Of a stretch of 64,000 nucleotides of DNA, positions 25,160 through 33,386 are shown piece after piece (within the stretch, counting starts at the first letter, position 1; each line of letters starts with the position of its first letter). The position numbers and the translations under genes were made by a program. A model generated the notes under the pieces. The model made no database searches. It had not been told where the DNA came from and saw only the letters and a program-made list of their open reading frames with translations. Source of the DNA: Nocardiopsis potens DSM 45234 (GTDB lineage Bacteria > Actinomycetota > Actinomycetes > Streptosporangiales > Streptosporangiaceae); the NCBI RefSeq assembly GCF_000341105.1, contig NZ_ANBB01000027.1, positions 142,755 through 206,754 on the forward strand, written 5' to 3'.

Positions 25160-26101
25160 ATGGTCATCGTCTGCGGTGAGGCCCTGGTCGACATGATCCC
25201 GGGAGAGCGGCCCGGGGACTGGCGGGCGCTGCCCGGCGGGGGAGCCGCCAACGCGGCGGTCGCCCTCAACCGGCTCGGCACCGCCGCGCCGCTGCTCTGC
25301 CGGCTCTCCGGCGACCACTTCGGCCGGATGCTCCGCGCCCACCTCCGGGACAACGGCGTCGACCTGGGCCTGGCGGTGGACGCCGCCGAGCCGTCCACGC
25401 TCGCCTTCGTCTCCTTCGACGGCGCCGGGTCCGCCGAGTACTCCTTCTACCTGGAGGGCACCGCCGACTGGCAGTGGTCCCCCGAGGAGCTGCCCGCCGA
25501 CACCGCCGGCGCCTGCGTGCACGCCGGCACCCTCGCCGCGGTGCTGGAGCCCGGCGCCGCGGTGCTCCGCTCCTGGCTCCAGGGGCGCCGCGCGGAGACC
25601 GCGGTCTGCTACGACGTCAACGTCCGCCCCTCGGTCCTGCCCGACCGGGAGGCCTACCGCGCCTCGGCGCGGGCCTGGTGCGACGTCGCGCACATCCTCA
25701 AGGCCAGCGCGGACGACCTGGCCTGGCTCTACCCCGAGTGGGACCCGGTGGACGCCGCCCGCGCCCTCCAGGACGAGCACGGCCTCGACCTGGCGGTGGT
25801 CACCCTCGGCGCCGAAGGCGCGGTCGCCCTGCTGCCCGGCGAACCGCCGCTGCGCGCGCACGCCCCCGCCGTGCAGGTGGTGGACACCGTCGGCGCCGGC
25901 GACGCGTTCATCGGCGCGGTCCTGGCCGACCTGGACGCCAAGGGCCTGCTGGCCGGCCCCGCCGCCCTCGCCGGCCTGGACGCCGGCACGGTGGCCGACA
26001 CCCTGGAGTTCGCCGCGGCCGCCGCCGCCCTGGCCTGCACCCGCCCCGGCGCCGCCCCGCCCACCCGGGACGAGGTCGACCGGCTCCGCAAGGGCGACTG
26101 A
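25160..26101 (+). CDS. PfkB-family carbohydrate kinase (fructokinase-like)
   Basis: 313 residues. N-terminal VIVCGEALVDMIP and GGGAANAAVALNRLG are PfkB signature 1; DTVGAGDAFIGAVLADL (about 246-262) is signature 2 with the catalytic Asp of GAGD. Closest to fructokinases or related ketose kinases. In this operon it would phosphorylate the ketose made by the zinc dehydrogenase. The ATG at 25160 follows a GAGTCA stretch without a strong ribosome site; TTTAGGGT at about 25081 might be an own -10. Confidence 0.9.
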   Translation: MVIVCGEALVDMIPGERPGDWRALPGGGAANAAVALNRLGTAAPLLCRLSGDHFGRMLRAHLRDNGVDLGLAVDAAEPSTLAFVSFDGAGSAEYSFYLEGTADWQWSPEELPADTAGACVHAGTLAAVLEPGAAVLRSWLQGRRAETAVCYDVNVRPSVLPDREAYRASARAWCDVAHILKASADDLAWLYPEWDPVDAARALQDEHGLDLAVVTLGAEGAVALLPGEPPLRAHAPAVQVVDTVGAGDAFIGAVLADLDAKGLLAGPAALAGLDAGTVADTLEFAAAAAALACTRPGAAPPTRDEVDRLRKGD

Positions 26102-26221
26102 CCGGGCGCGGCCTCCGCCTCCGGGGCGGTGCCGGCGGCGCCGACGGCGCGGAGCACGCCCGGGCGCCCGCGGCGCCGGAACCGGAGGGGCCGGAGGGCG
26201 CGGAGGGGAGGGGCGGCGGGC

Positions 26222-27097
26222 TCAGCCGAGCAGCGGGAGCAGCCGCCGCGCGAAGTCGCCCGGGATTTCGACGGCGGCGAGGTGGCCGCCGGGGAACTCG
26301 GCGAAGGCGCAGCCCAGGCGGTCGGCGAGGGCCCGCGCGGGGCCGTACAGCGGCACCTGGGACCGGGAGTCCCGGCCGGCGGCCAGGGCCAGCCGGCCGG
26401 CGTTCGCCGCCAAGACATCCAGGTCGGGCAGCGAGGAGGAGAAGGGGACCAGCATCCGCCCGAGGAAGACGCCGGTGTTCTCCCGCATCCGGGCGGCCGC
26501 CTCCCGGATCTCCGGCGGGAGGCCGGCCGCCGGCGGCTCCTCCTCCTCGGGGACGCGCCCGCCGCCGTGGCCGCCGCGCCCACCATCGAGCCCGGCGCTG
26601 AACCGGGCCATCGCCGCGTCCGCCCCGTCGGCCCGGAACACGTCCCGGACCTCGGCGAAGAGGCGCCGGTGCGGTTCGGGGTCGGGGAGGAGGCGGAGCA
26701 GCGGCGGCTCATGCGCGACCACCCTGCGGACCAGGCCGGGGCGGCGGGAGAGCAGGTGCAGGGCGACGATCGCCCCGGAGCTGTTGCCCACCACCCGGGC
26801 CGGCTCGCCGGGGGAGAACCGCTCGATCAGCAGGCCGACGTCGTCGGCCCAGACCTCGGGCCGCTGGTCGCCCCCGGGCCCGCGGACCGGGCTGCGGGTG
26901 AAGCCGCGAGGGTCGAAGGTGAGGACCGTGTAGGAGTCCGCCAGGTGCGGGAGCAGCCCGGCGTACATGCCCGCGTCGCCGGCCCCTCCCGGCACCAGGA
27001 CGAGGAGCGGCCCGCGCCCCCGCACCTCGTAGTGGAGGTCGGCCCCCGGCACCGGGAGGGTACCCGTCCCGGGCGCCGAGGTCGTTCCGGTGGCCAT
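26222..27097 (-). CDS. Alpha/beta hydrolase
   Basis: 291 residues from MATGTTSAP. Oxyanion region LLVLVPGGAGDAGMY, strand-4 YTVLTFDPRGFTRS, nucleophile elbow GNSSGAI (Ser), and a C-terminal EFPGGHLAAVE carrying the catalytic His. Related proteins are small-ester or lactone hydrolases. The start at 27097 was preferred because a strong promoter and CTAG-type palindrome lie upstream; the longer frame would run across them. Transcribed from that regulated promoter. Confidence 0.85.
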   Translation of the reverse strand: MATGTTSAPGTGTLPVPGADLHYEVRGRGPLLVLVPGGAGDAGMYAGLLPHLADSYTVLTFDPRGFTRSPVRGPGGDQRPEVWADDVGLLIERFSPGEPARVVGNSSGAIVALHLLSRRPGLVRRVVAHEPPLLRLLPDPEPHRRLFAEVRDVFRADGADAAMARFSAGLDGGRGGHGGGRVPEEEEPPAAGLPPEIREAAARMRENTGVFLGRMLVPFSSSLPDLDVLAANAGRLALAAGRDSRSQVPLYGPARALADRLGCAFAEFPGGHLAAVEIPGDFARRLLPLLG

Positions 27098-27151
27098 GTC
27101 GTCCGTCCTTCCTCCTGCGGCCCCGCCCGGCGGGGGAGCCCGATCTCTCTG

Positions 27152-27166
27152 CCTAGGACATCTAGG
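27152..27166. promoter_or_regulatory. Candidate operator CCTAGGACATCTAGG
   Basis: Inverted repeat CCTAG-N5-CTAGG immediately downstream of the -10 box of the hydrolase promoter. CTAG is rare in this GC-rich DNA, and a further CTAGG/CTTAG pair lies next to it, so a repressor site is likely. Confidence 0.5.
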
Positions 27167-27170
27167 AAAT

Positions 27171-27199
27171 AACTTAGAGAGGCGAGGAAAGGGTGTCAA
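27171..27199 (-). promoter_or_regulatory. Promoter of the hydrolase at 26222-27097
   Basis: On the minus strand, TTGACA (27199-27194) and TAAGTT (27176-27171) with exactly 17 bases between. The region is an AT-rich island. Confidence 0.65.
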
Positions 27200-27347
27200 A
27201 GGGGAATCGGGGCACGCGTCCGCCCGGGATCGGAAAGGGCCCGGGCCTCCGCCTCCGAGGGGCCGCGGCCGGAGGGGAGAGCGGGACGGCGGCCGCTCAG
27301 TTCTGCGCCGCCGGGCGCGGGCGCGTCCGCGCCCGGCCGCTCCGCCC

Positions 27348-28187
27348 CTACCCGGTGAAGAAGTCGGCGAGCACGCGGGCGACCAGGTCGGGGGCGTTCT
27401 CCATCGGGATGTGCGCCGCCCCGGGGACGCGCACCAGGTCGGTGCGGGGGATCTCCGCGGCGAACCTCTCGGCGTACTCCACCTTCTGGAAGCCGTCGTC
27501 CTCGCCCCAGACGAGCAGCTTGGGCGCGGCCGAGCGCCGCAGCGCGGGGACCAGGTCCAGGGTGTGCCGGCTGTCGGCCGCGCCCGCCAGGGCCATCCAG
27601 GAGCGGCGCACCCGCGGGTCGTTCCACGGGTCCAGGTACTCGGCGATCAGCCGCTCGGTCGCGGCGCCGCCCAGTGCCGCCGTCACGGCCTTCCTGCGGG
27701 CGGCGAGGAACTCCTCGGCGGTGATCGACGCGGCGGCCCCGGGGTCCCGGAACCGGGCCACGCCCGGCACCGGCCAGGAGTCGTAGGTGACGGAGTTGAC
27801 CAGGGCCAGCCGGGACACCTCCAGCGGGCCGCGGGCGAGGAGGTACTGGGCGACGGCGCCGCCGATGTCGTGGCCGGCCACCGCCACGGGCCCGGACAGG
27901 CCCAGCTCGGCGGCGAACCGGGCCACCCAGCCCGCGAGGGCCGGGACATCGGCCGCCTCCCGGGCGAGCTCCCCGCCCGAGCGCCCCAGCCCGGGCAGGT
28001 CGACCGCGACGGGCCGCAGCCCCGCCTGCGCGAGGCCGCCCATGACCGGGGCCCACACCCGGCTCCAGTAGGTCCCGTGCAGCAGCAGCACGGCCGGGCC
28101 CTCCCGCCCGGCGACCAGGTGGCTGGCCTCCTCGTCGCCGACCCGGACCGAGGCCCTCGACACGGCCGTCTCAGTGGTTTCGCTCAT
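27348..28187 (-). CDS. Alpha/beta hydrolase of the dehalogenase/epoxide-hydrolase type
   Basis: 279 residues from MSETTETA. HG motif VLLLHGTYWSRVW, cap-adjacent LPGLGRSGG, and the nucleophile elbow AGHDIGGAV, where Asp replaces the usual Ser. An Asp nucleophile is typical of haloalkane dehalogenases and epoxide hydrolases. C-terminal PGAAHIPMENAPD carries the catalytic His. Divergent from the GlxA-type regulator at 28258 with only 70 bp between, so likely controlled by it. Confidence 0.85.
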   Translation of the reverse strand: MSETTETAVSRASVRVGDEEASHLVAGREGPAVLLLHGTYWSRVWAPVMGGLAQAGLRPVAVDLPGLGRSGGELAREAADVPALAGWVARFAAELGLSGPVAVAGHDIGGAVAQYLLARGPLEVSRLALVNSVTYDSWPVPGVARFRDPGAAASITAEEFLAARRKAVTAALGGAATERLIAEYLDPWNDPRVRRSWMALAGAADSRHTLDLVPALRRSAAPKLLVWGEDDGFQKVEYAERFAAEIPRTDLVRVPGAAHIPMENAPDLVARVLADFFTG

Positions 28188-28245
28188 GGGACCACTGTGG
28201 CCGCGGCCGCCCTCCCGGCACAGAGTCTGGAAAGACACCTGTGGG

Positions 28246-28251
28246 TACATT
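28246..28251 (+). promoter_or_regulatory. Leaderless -10 element (TACATT)
   Basis: TACATT ends 6 bases before the ATG at 28258, with no ribosome site between, so the regulator mRNA is probably leaderless. Confidence 0.5.
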
Positions 28252-28257
28252 GTGGCC

Positions 28258-29208
28258 ATGAGTCTTCACCGTGTGGTGGCCCTGGTCAGCCCGCCCCAGC
28301 CGTCCTTCGAGCTCGCCTGCGCCGCCGAGGTCTTCGGCGCCGACCTGCCGGACGCCCCGGCCGGATACGAGTTCTCGGTCTGCGCCGAGCGCCCCGGGCC
28401 CCTGCCCACCACCGCCGGCTTCACGATGCTCGCCGAGGCGGGGCCGGAGGCGCTGCGGGAGGCCGACACCGTGGTCGTCCCCGGCCGGCGGCCGCCCGGC
28501 GCGCCGGTGCCGCCGGCCGTGACCGGGGCGCTGCGGGCCGCCCACCGGCGCGGGGCCAGGATCGTCGCCATCTGCACCGGCGCGTTCGTCCTCGCCCAGG
28601 CCGGGCTGCTCGACGGCCGCCGCGCCACGACCCACTGGCGCCGCACAGCCCAGCTCGCCGCCGCCTTCCCCGAGGTGCGGGTGGACCCGGACGTCCTCTA
28701 CGTGGACCACGGCGACGTGGCCACCAGCGCCGGATCCGGCGCCGGCATCGACCTCTGCCTGCACCTGGTGCGCTCCGACCACGGCGCGGCCTACGCCGCC
28801 CGGGTCGCCCGCAACATGGTGCTGCCGCCGCACCGGGAGGGCAGCCAGCTCCAGTACGCGGCGCCGCCCGCCCCGGCCAGGGCGGACGAGTCGCTGGCGC
28901 CCCTGCTGGAGTGGGCCGAGGCCCGCCTGGGCGCCCCGCTGACCCTCGCCCGGCTGGCCGAGCGCGCCGGGGTGTCCGGCCGGACCCTCAGCCGGCGGTT
29001 CACCGAGCAGCTCGGCACCAGCCCGGGGCAGTGGCTGCTCGCCCGGCGGCTGGAGGCGGCGCGGATCCTGCTGGAGCAGACCGACCTCCCGGTCGAGACC
29101 GTCGCCGCCCGGGTCGGCCTGGCCTCCGCGGTCAACCTGCGCCGCCGCTTCCGGACCCATCTGGGCACCACGCCCGGCGCCTACCGGCGGCTCTTCGGCG
29201 AGACCTGA
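28258..29208 (+). CDS. GlxA-family (DJ-1/PfpI + AraC) transcriptional regulator
   Basis: 316 residues. Residues 1-175 are a DJ-1/PfpI class I glutamine-amidotransferase-like domain (VVALVSPPQPSFELACAAEV; IVAICTGAFVLAQAGLLDGR with the elbow Cys; GSGAGIDLCLHLV). Residues about 215-315 are an AraC-type double helix-turn-helix (TLARLAERAGVSGRTLSRRF; VETVAARVGLASAVNLRRRF). Such regulators sense nitrogenous or other small molecules and usually control a neighbouring gene, here the divergent hydrolase. Confidence 0.9.
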   Translation: MSLHRVVALVSPPQPSFELACAAEVFGADLPDAPAGYEFSVCAERPGPLPTTAGFTMLAEAGPEALREADTVVVPGRRPPGAPVPPAVTGALRAAHRRGARIVAICTGAFVLAQAGLLDGRRATTHWRRTAQLAAAFPEVRVDPDVLYVDHGDVATSAGSGAGIDLCLHLVRSDHGAAYAARVARNMVLPPHREGSQLQYAAPPAPARADESLAPLLEWAEARLGAPLTLARLAERAGVSGRTLSRRFTEQLGTSPGQWLLARRLEAARILLEQTDLPVETVAARVGLASAVNLRRRFRTHLGTTPGAYRRLFGET

Positions 29209-29232
29209 CGGGGGCGGCCGCGGGCCGCCGGC

Positions 29233-29859
29233 TCACCCCCGGCCCGGGCTCCGGCGGCCCGCCCGCCGGACGGCGATCCCGGCACCCACCGCGCTGCCCA
29301 CCGCCAGGGCACCGAAGAGCAGCAGCCACCACACGCCGGCGACATGGCCGGCGGCGGCGATCAGGGCGCCGGCGCCGAGCACGCCGCCGATGCCGGCGCC
29401 CTTGAGCGAACCGGACCCGGAGCGCCCGCGGGACTTCGCCTTCGCGCGCGGGGAGAACGACGGGGCCGCCCAGAAGGCGGCGCAGGAGACCGCGAGCAGG
29501 GCGGTGCCGGCGTCGCGCCACCCGTCGCCGCCCCCGGCGATCCCGTACCCCAGCACGCCGATGCCGGCGACGAGGACCGCGCCGAACGGGGTCGCCCCCC
29601 ACCCGGCCATGACGTACAGGCCGGCGCACGCGGCGATCAGCAGGCCCAGGCCGATCAGGCCCAGCATCACGCCCAGCGCGACCGGGAGCATGTACTCCGA
29701 CGGGTAGACCTCGGCCGCGCCCGGCAGGGCGGCGGCGAAGCCGAGCACCGGGCCCGCGAGGACGAACCCCAGGCAGATCCAGGTCAGCCTCTTCTGGAAC
29801 CTCTCGCCGTCCGCGGGCCGCCGCCCGCGCTCCGCCTCGGGGGACGCCCCGGATGCCAT
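29233..29859 (-). CDS. Multi-pass membrane protein, unknown function
   Basis: 208 residues with about five hydrophobic helices: about 27-46, 57-80, 82-102, a helix near 115-130, and two after the basic stretch SPRAKAKSRGRSGSGSLKG (about 136-155). N- and C-termini are basic and polar. No family motif recognised and no obvious operon partner. Confidence 0.6.
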   Translation of the reverse strand: MASGASPEAERGRRPADGERFQKRLTWICLGFVLAGPVLGFAAALPGAAEVYPSEYMLPVALGVMLGLIGLGLLIAACAGLYVMAGWGATPFGAVLVAGIGVLGYGIAGGGDGWRDAGTALLAVSCAAFWAAPSFSPRAKAKSRGRSGSGSLKGAGIGGVLGAGALIAAAGHVAGVWWLLLFGALAVGSAVGAGIAVRRAGRRSPGRG

Positions 29860-29963
29860 CGTGCTCCTCCGTCGAAGACCGGTCGCCGCGCCCGGTGCCG
29901 CGGCGCTCCGGGCACGTTACCCGCGGACCCGACCGGGGAGCGAGGCGGCCTGCGCTCCACCGC

Positions 29964-30728
29964 CTACCGGAGGTGCTCCAGGAGCCCGTCGAGCGCTCTG
30001 GTCAGCGCCTCGGAGTTGGCCGCGTCGAACCAGGTGGTGCGGATGCGCTCGTTGCTCCCGCCGCGCGTCTCGTGGTCGCCGGCGAGCTGCTGCAGGGAGC
30101 GCGTCCCGTCCCCCAGGGCGCGCCCGACCCCCTGGAAGAGGCCGCGCACGTAGCGGTCCGCCTCCTCGGCGGGGACGCCCTGGGCGGCGGCCCACTCGGT
30201 GAGCACGGCCAGGTACCGGTAGTGGCTGCTCAGCGTGCCGGTCAGGGTGGAGAAGACGCTGAAGGCCGCCTCGTCGGCGACCGGGAGCGCCCCGCCGAGG
30301 CGGTCGAAGAGCGCATCGGTCACCGGGTGGGAGGGGTGGACGACGGTGACCGCCCGGCGCTCGCGCACGGCGGGCATCGGGATGGTGCGCACCACGGGGG
30401 CGCCGGTGCCGAGCATCCGGCGCAGCTCGCCGATGCCGATGCCGGCGATGGCGCTGACCACGACCCGGTCGCCGTCGACCCGGAGCCCGGCCAGGGCTTC
30501 GGCGGCGTCCTGCGGGCGGACGGCGAGGATCAGCACGTCGGAGCGGTCCGCCACGTCCTGGTTGTCGGCGCGTACCTCCGCGTTCGGGTACCGCCGGGCC
30601 AGCTCGGCGGCGGTGGCGGCGCCCCGCGGCGAGAGGTGGATCCGAGGGGGCTCCGCGACCCCGCCGCTCAGCCCCTCCACGATGGCCCGGGCGATCTCGC
30701 CCACGCCGATGATCCCGATGTGCTCCAC
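29964..30728 (-). CDS. Pyrroline-5-carboxylate-reductase-like protein (ProC family)
   Basis: 254 residues. Rossmann fold with IGIIGVGEIARAIVEGL at the N-terminus, VLILAVRPQDAAEAL, and VVVSAIAGIGIGELRRMLG plus VVRTIPMPAVRERRAVTVV, all characteristic of ProC. The C-terminal dimerisation helices (VRGLFQGVGRALGDG) are present but the usual TSPGGTTxxG loop is replaced by DHETRGGSNERIRTTW, so it may act on another imine rather than in proline synthesis. Confidence 0.8.
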   Translation of the reverse strand: MEHIGIIGVGEIARAIVEGLSGGVAEPPRIHLSPRGAATAAELARRYPNAEVRADNQDVADRSDVLILAVRPQDAAEALAGLRVDGDRVVVSAIAGIGIGELRRMLGTGAPVVRTIPMPAVRERRAVTVVHPSHPVTDALFDRLGGALPVADEAAFSVFSTLTGTLSSHYRYLAVLTEWAAAQGVPAEEADRYVRGLFQGVGRALGDGTRSLQQLAGDHETRGGSNERIRTTWFDAANSEALTRALDGLLEHLR

Positions 30729-30846
30729 TGCGTCTCCTCACCGTCGTCGTGCCGGCGGCCGGCGCTGCGGTGCGCGGCCGCCGCGTGAACAGGGGGCGGG
30801 CGGGGCCGAGGGCCCGCCGGTCCTGCCGGTCCCGCCCCGGAGGCGG

Positions 30847-31287
30847 TCAGCCCGCCTCGGACCCCAGGGCGCCGAGCTGCGCCATGAGGGCCATGGTGTC
30901 GCCGACCACCCAGTACTCGGCGAACCGGCCGTCGCGGACGCGGAGGAAGTCGGCGCCCGGATAGCGGACCCGGGTCCCGGGGGCGGCGGTCGCCCCGGGC
31001 ACCCCTTCCGCGTAGTCGGCGGTGAACAGCCACTGCGCGGCGATCAGGCCGTCGGCGCCGACCACCGGCCCGACCCGCACGGAGGTGCCGATCCGGGTGA
31101 ACATCGCGTGCGTCGTGCGGATCTGCTCGGCGATGCCGGCCGGGCCGTGCACGTCGCGGCCGGGCCAGTGGCCCACCGCGTCATCGGTGAACAGCTCGCC
31201 GGCGATCCGGTCGAGTTCCTCAGTCGGCGCCTCCCACATCCCGGGGAGCCAGCGCCGGTACAGTTCGCGTGCCGCCGTCTCGTCCAT
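30847..31287 (-). CDS. SnoaL-like/NTF2-fold protein
   Basis: 146 residues with a SnoaL-type cone fold: LYRRWLPGMWEAPTEELDRI at the N-terminus, FTDDAVGHWPGRDVHGPAGIAEQI, and the C-terminal RVRYPGADFLRVRDGRFAEYWVVGD. NTF2-like proteins are small cyclases, isomerases or binding proteins; the substrate is unknown. It lies 118 bp upstream of the ProC-like gene on the same strand. Repeat B begins 46 bp beyond its start. Confidence 0.82.
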   Translation of the reverse strand: MDETAARELYRRWLPGMWEAPTEELDRIAGELFTDDAVGHWPGRDVHGPAGIAEQIRTTHAMFTRIGTSVRVGPVVGADGLIAAQWLFTADYAEGVPGATAAPGTRVRYPGADFLRVRDGRFAEYWVVGDTMALMAQLGALGSEAG

Positions 31288-31332
31288 GCCCCAGCGGTAC
31301 CAGCCGCCGCCGACAACCGGCCGTCCGAGGGC

Positions 31333-32572
31333 GATGCTCTTGACGTTGCGGCCCTGCCGGAGCCTGGCCCGAGCCCCCCGGCCGAGCGCGGAGCCCCACG
31401 GGGTGGCGGTTCAAGCCGGCAGCGAGGGCGGGCAGGGGACCGGCTGGTCGGTCCGGTGCAGGCTCCATGGGGTGAAGGTTCAGGCAGGCAGCGAGGGCGG
31501 CGGCAGGGACCGGCTGGTCGGTCGGGTGCGGCGCCCCACGGAGCGAAGGTTCAAGCAGGCGGCGACGGCGCAGGCAGGGGCAGGGCCCGGTGCCCCAGCC
31601 GGGTGCGGCGTCTCGCGGGGCGGGGTGCAAGCGGGCAGCGACGGCGGCGGCGGAGACCGGCTGGTCGGTCGGGCGCGGCAGAGCGGGTGGGGCCGGTCGG
31701 GGCGGGCGGAGGAGGCGGGTTCGCCGTGCCCGCGCCGCCCGGGCGGCGGGGCCGGCTGCCCTTGAAGCCGCTGCCCCTTCTGACCTGGGTGAATACGCAG
31801 GGTGATGGTGGTGTGGGGTGCCCTGCGCACCGCGAGAGCACCCCGGTGATTCCCGGGCGCGCATCCCGGCCCGGATCGGCCGCTTGGCGGCCCGAACGGC
31901 CCCGATCGGGCCGGTGGTGGGAGTTCGAGCGGCCCGGAAGGCCGGGAGGCAGGGGGCCGGAACCCGGGCAGAGGCGGAGTGGGGGCGAGATGTCGTATTT
32001 GCCCTGCCGGAAGGCCCCGTCTTGGCGACTCTGGGTAACCGGAGAGGGGGTGGTGGGGGCCTCAGGGCTCACTACTCGCTGGTAGATGTAATCGGGGTGC
32101 TGCGGAGGTGTGCAGGGTGCCCCCACCGCCGCCCGTTCCTCGCTGTAGACCCGGCATATGGGATAAGGCGCCCCGGGCGGGCCCGGGCAGGCCCGCGCCG
32201 CCGGGACGCTGCCCCGCTCCCCGCCGGGAGTACGCGCCCGGCCGGGCCGGTGAGTGCGGCGCCCGCCCCCTCCCGCCCTCGCCGCCCGCTTGAACCCTCG
32301 CTCCGCGAGACGCCGCGCCCGGGTGAGGCGCCCGGCCTCGCCCCTACCGCTGCCGTCGCCGCCCGTTTTGGCCTTCGCTCCGTGGGGCGCCGCGCCCGGC
32401 TGGAGCGTCAAGCCCCGTCCCTGCTGTTGCCGTCGCTGCCTGTCTTGGCCTTCGCTTCGCGGGGTGCCGCGCCGGACCGACCGGCCGGTCCCCCTCCTGT
32501 TCTCTGGTGTGCGGTTTTGCAGCGGACACGGGAAACCACCCGCGCTGATGGGAGCGCGGCGTCAAGATCATC
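31333..32572. repeat. Long intergenic repeat B with terminal inverted repeats
   Basis: The best bounded copy. It begins with GATGCTCTTGACGTTGCGG (31333-31351) and ends with GCGCGGCGTCAAGATCATC at 32572, imperfect inverted copies of each other. Inside, four left-arm units spaced roughly 70-77 bp (anchors TTCAAGCCGG, TTCAGGCAGG, TTCAAGCAGG, TGCAAGCGGG) lead to the core 31821-32117, bounded by 25-bp inverted repeats. The right arm (about 32280-32480) carries the same units reversed. Same orientation as A and D. It separates two unrelated minus-strand gene blocks. No transposase frame is present. Confidence 0.88.
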
Positions 32573-32585
32573 GGGAGGGGCGGGG

Positions 32586-33386
32586 TCAGCGGGCGGGGGA
32601 GTCCGCGGCGGATTCGGTGCCGGTCAGCCGGGTGTACAGCGGCTCCAGCGCGTCCAGCAGGGGCTCGGCGCCCTCCGGCGGGTCGGCGCCGAACAGGGCC
32701 GGTTCCGGGCGGAGCGGCTCCTCGGGCGGGCGGGGCAGGGCCGGGGCGGCCCAGAAGCCCTCCGGGTCCTCCGGCAGTGCGGAGAGCACCGGCGCCGCCG
32801 GGTGCGGGGCGTCGGCGAACGGGCCGCCGGCCTCCTCCGCGCCGCCGTCCGGGCCGCCGGGGCGGGCGTGCCGGCGCAGCCCGGACAGGAAATCGCCGCG
32901 CTCCCGGCCCAACCAGGCGAGCAGCAGGAACGGGTCGCCGTCCAGGTCGGCGGCGAGCACGTACAGCGCGGCCGCGACGTGCTTGCACGGGTGCCCCCAG
33001 TCCGGGCAGGAGCAGGTCGCCACCAGGTCGTCCAGGCCGCGCGGGAACAGGTCCGCGCCGAGCAGCCCGAAGACCCGCTCCACCTCCGGCGGCAGCTCGC
33101 CGGCGAGCAGCCGGGCGCGGAACAGCGGCTGCCCGGCCAGCGCCGCCGACAGCCGCTCCCAGGCCTCGTCCTCCAACCGGGGCCGGATCAGGCTGACCCG
33201 GTAGGGGCGGGCCCGCGAGCCCTGCACCCGCGCCAGCACCTCGCCCGCGGAGACCTTCAGATCGCGCACGGCCCCGCCGGCCGCGTAGGTCCGCCCCCGC
33301 TCCAGCCGCCCCGGCTCGGCGCCGGCCTCCAGCGCCTCGAAGAACCGCCGCGACCACCACCGGCCCCGGCCGGCGCCGCCGGTCAA
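32586..33386 (-). CDS. SWIM zinc-finger protein
   Basis: 266 residues. The SWIM motif CSCPDWGHPCKHVAAALYVLA (CxCx6CxH) lies near 137-150, preceded by the usual GRTYAAGGAVRDLKVSAGEV strand region. SWIM domains bind DNA or proteins. The start is TTG at 33386, overlapping the stop of the SNF2 helicase gene as TTGA, so the two are translationally coupled. SNF2-SWIM pairs are common in actinomycetes and are thought to act together in chromatin or repair processes. Ends 14 bp before repeat B. Confidence 0.88.
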   Translation of the reverse strand: MTGGAGRGRWWSRRFFEALEAGAEPGRLERGRTYAAGGAVRDLKVSAGEVLARVQGSRARPYRVSLIRPRLEDEAWERLSAALAGQPLFRARLLAGELPPEVERVFGLLGADLFPRGLDDLVATCSCPDWGHPCKHVAAALYVLAADLDGDPFLLLAWLGRERGDFLSGLRRHARPGGPDGGAEEAGGPFADAPHPAAPVLSALPEDPEGFWAAPALPRPPEEPLRPEPALFGADPPEGAEPLLDALEPLYTRLTGTESAADSPAR

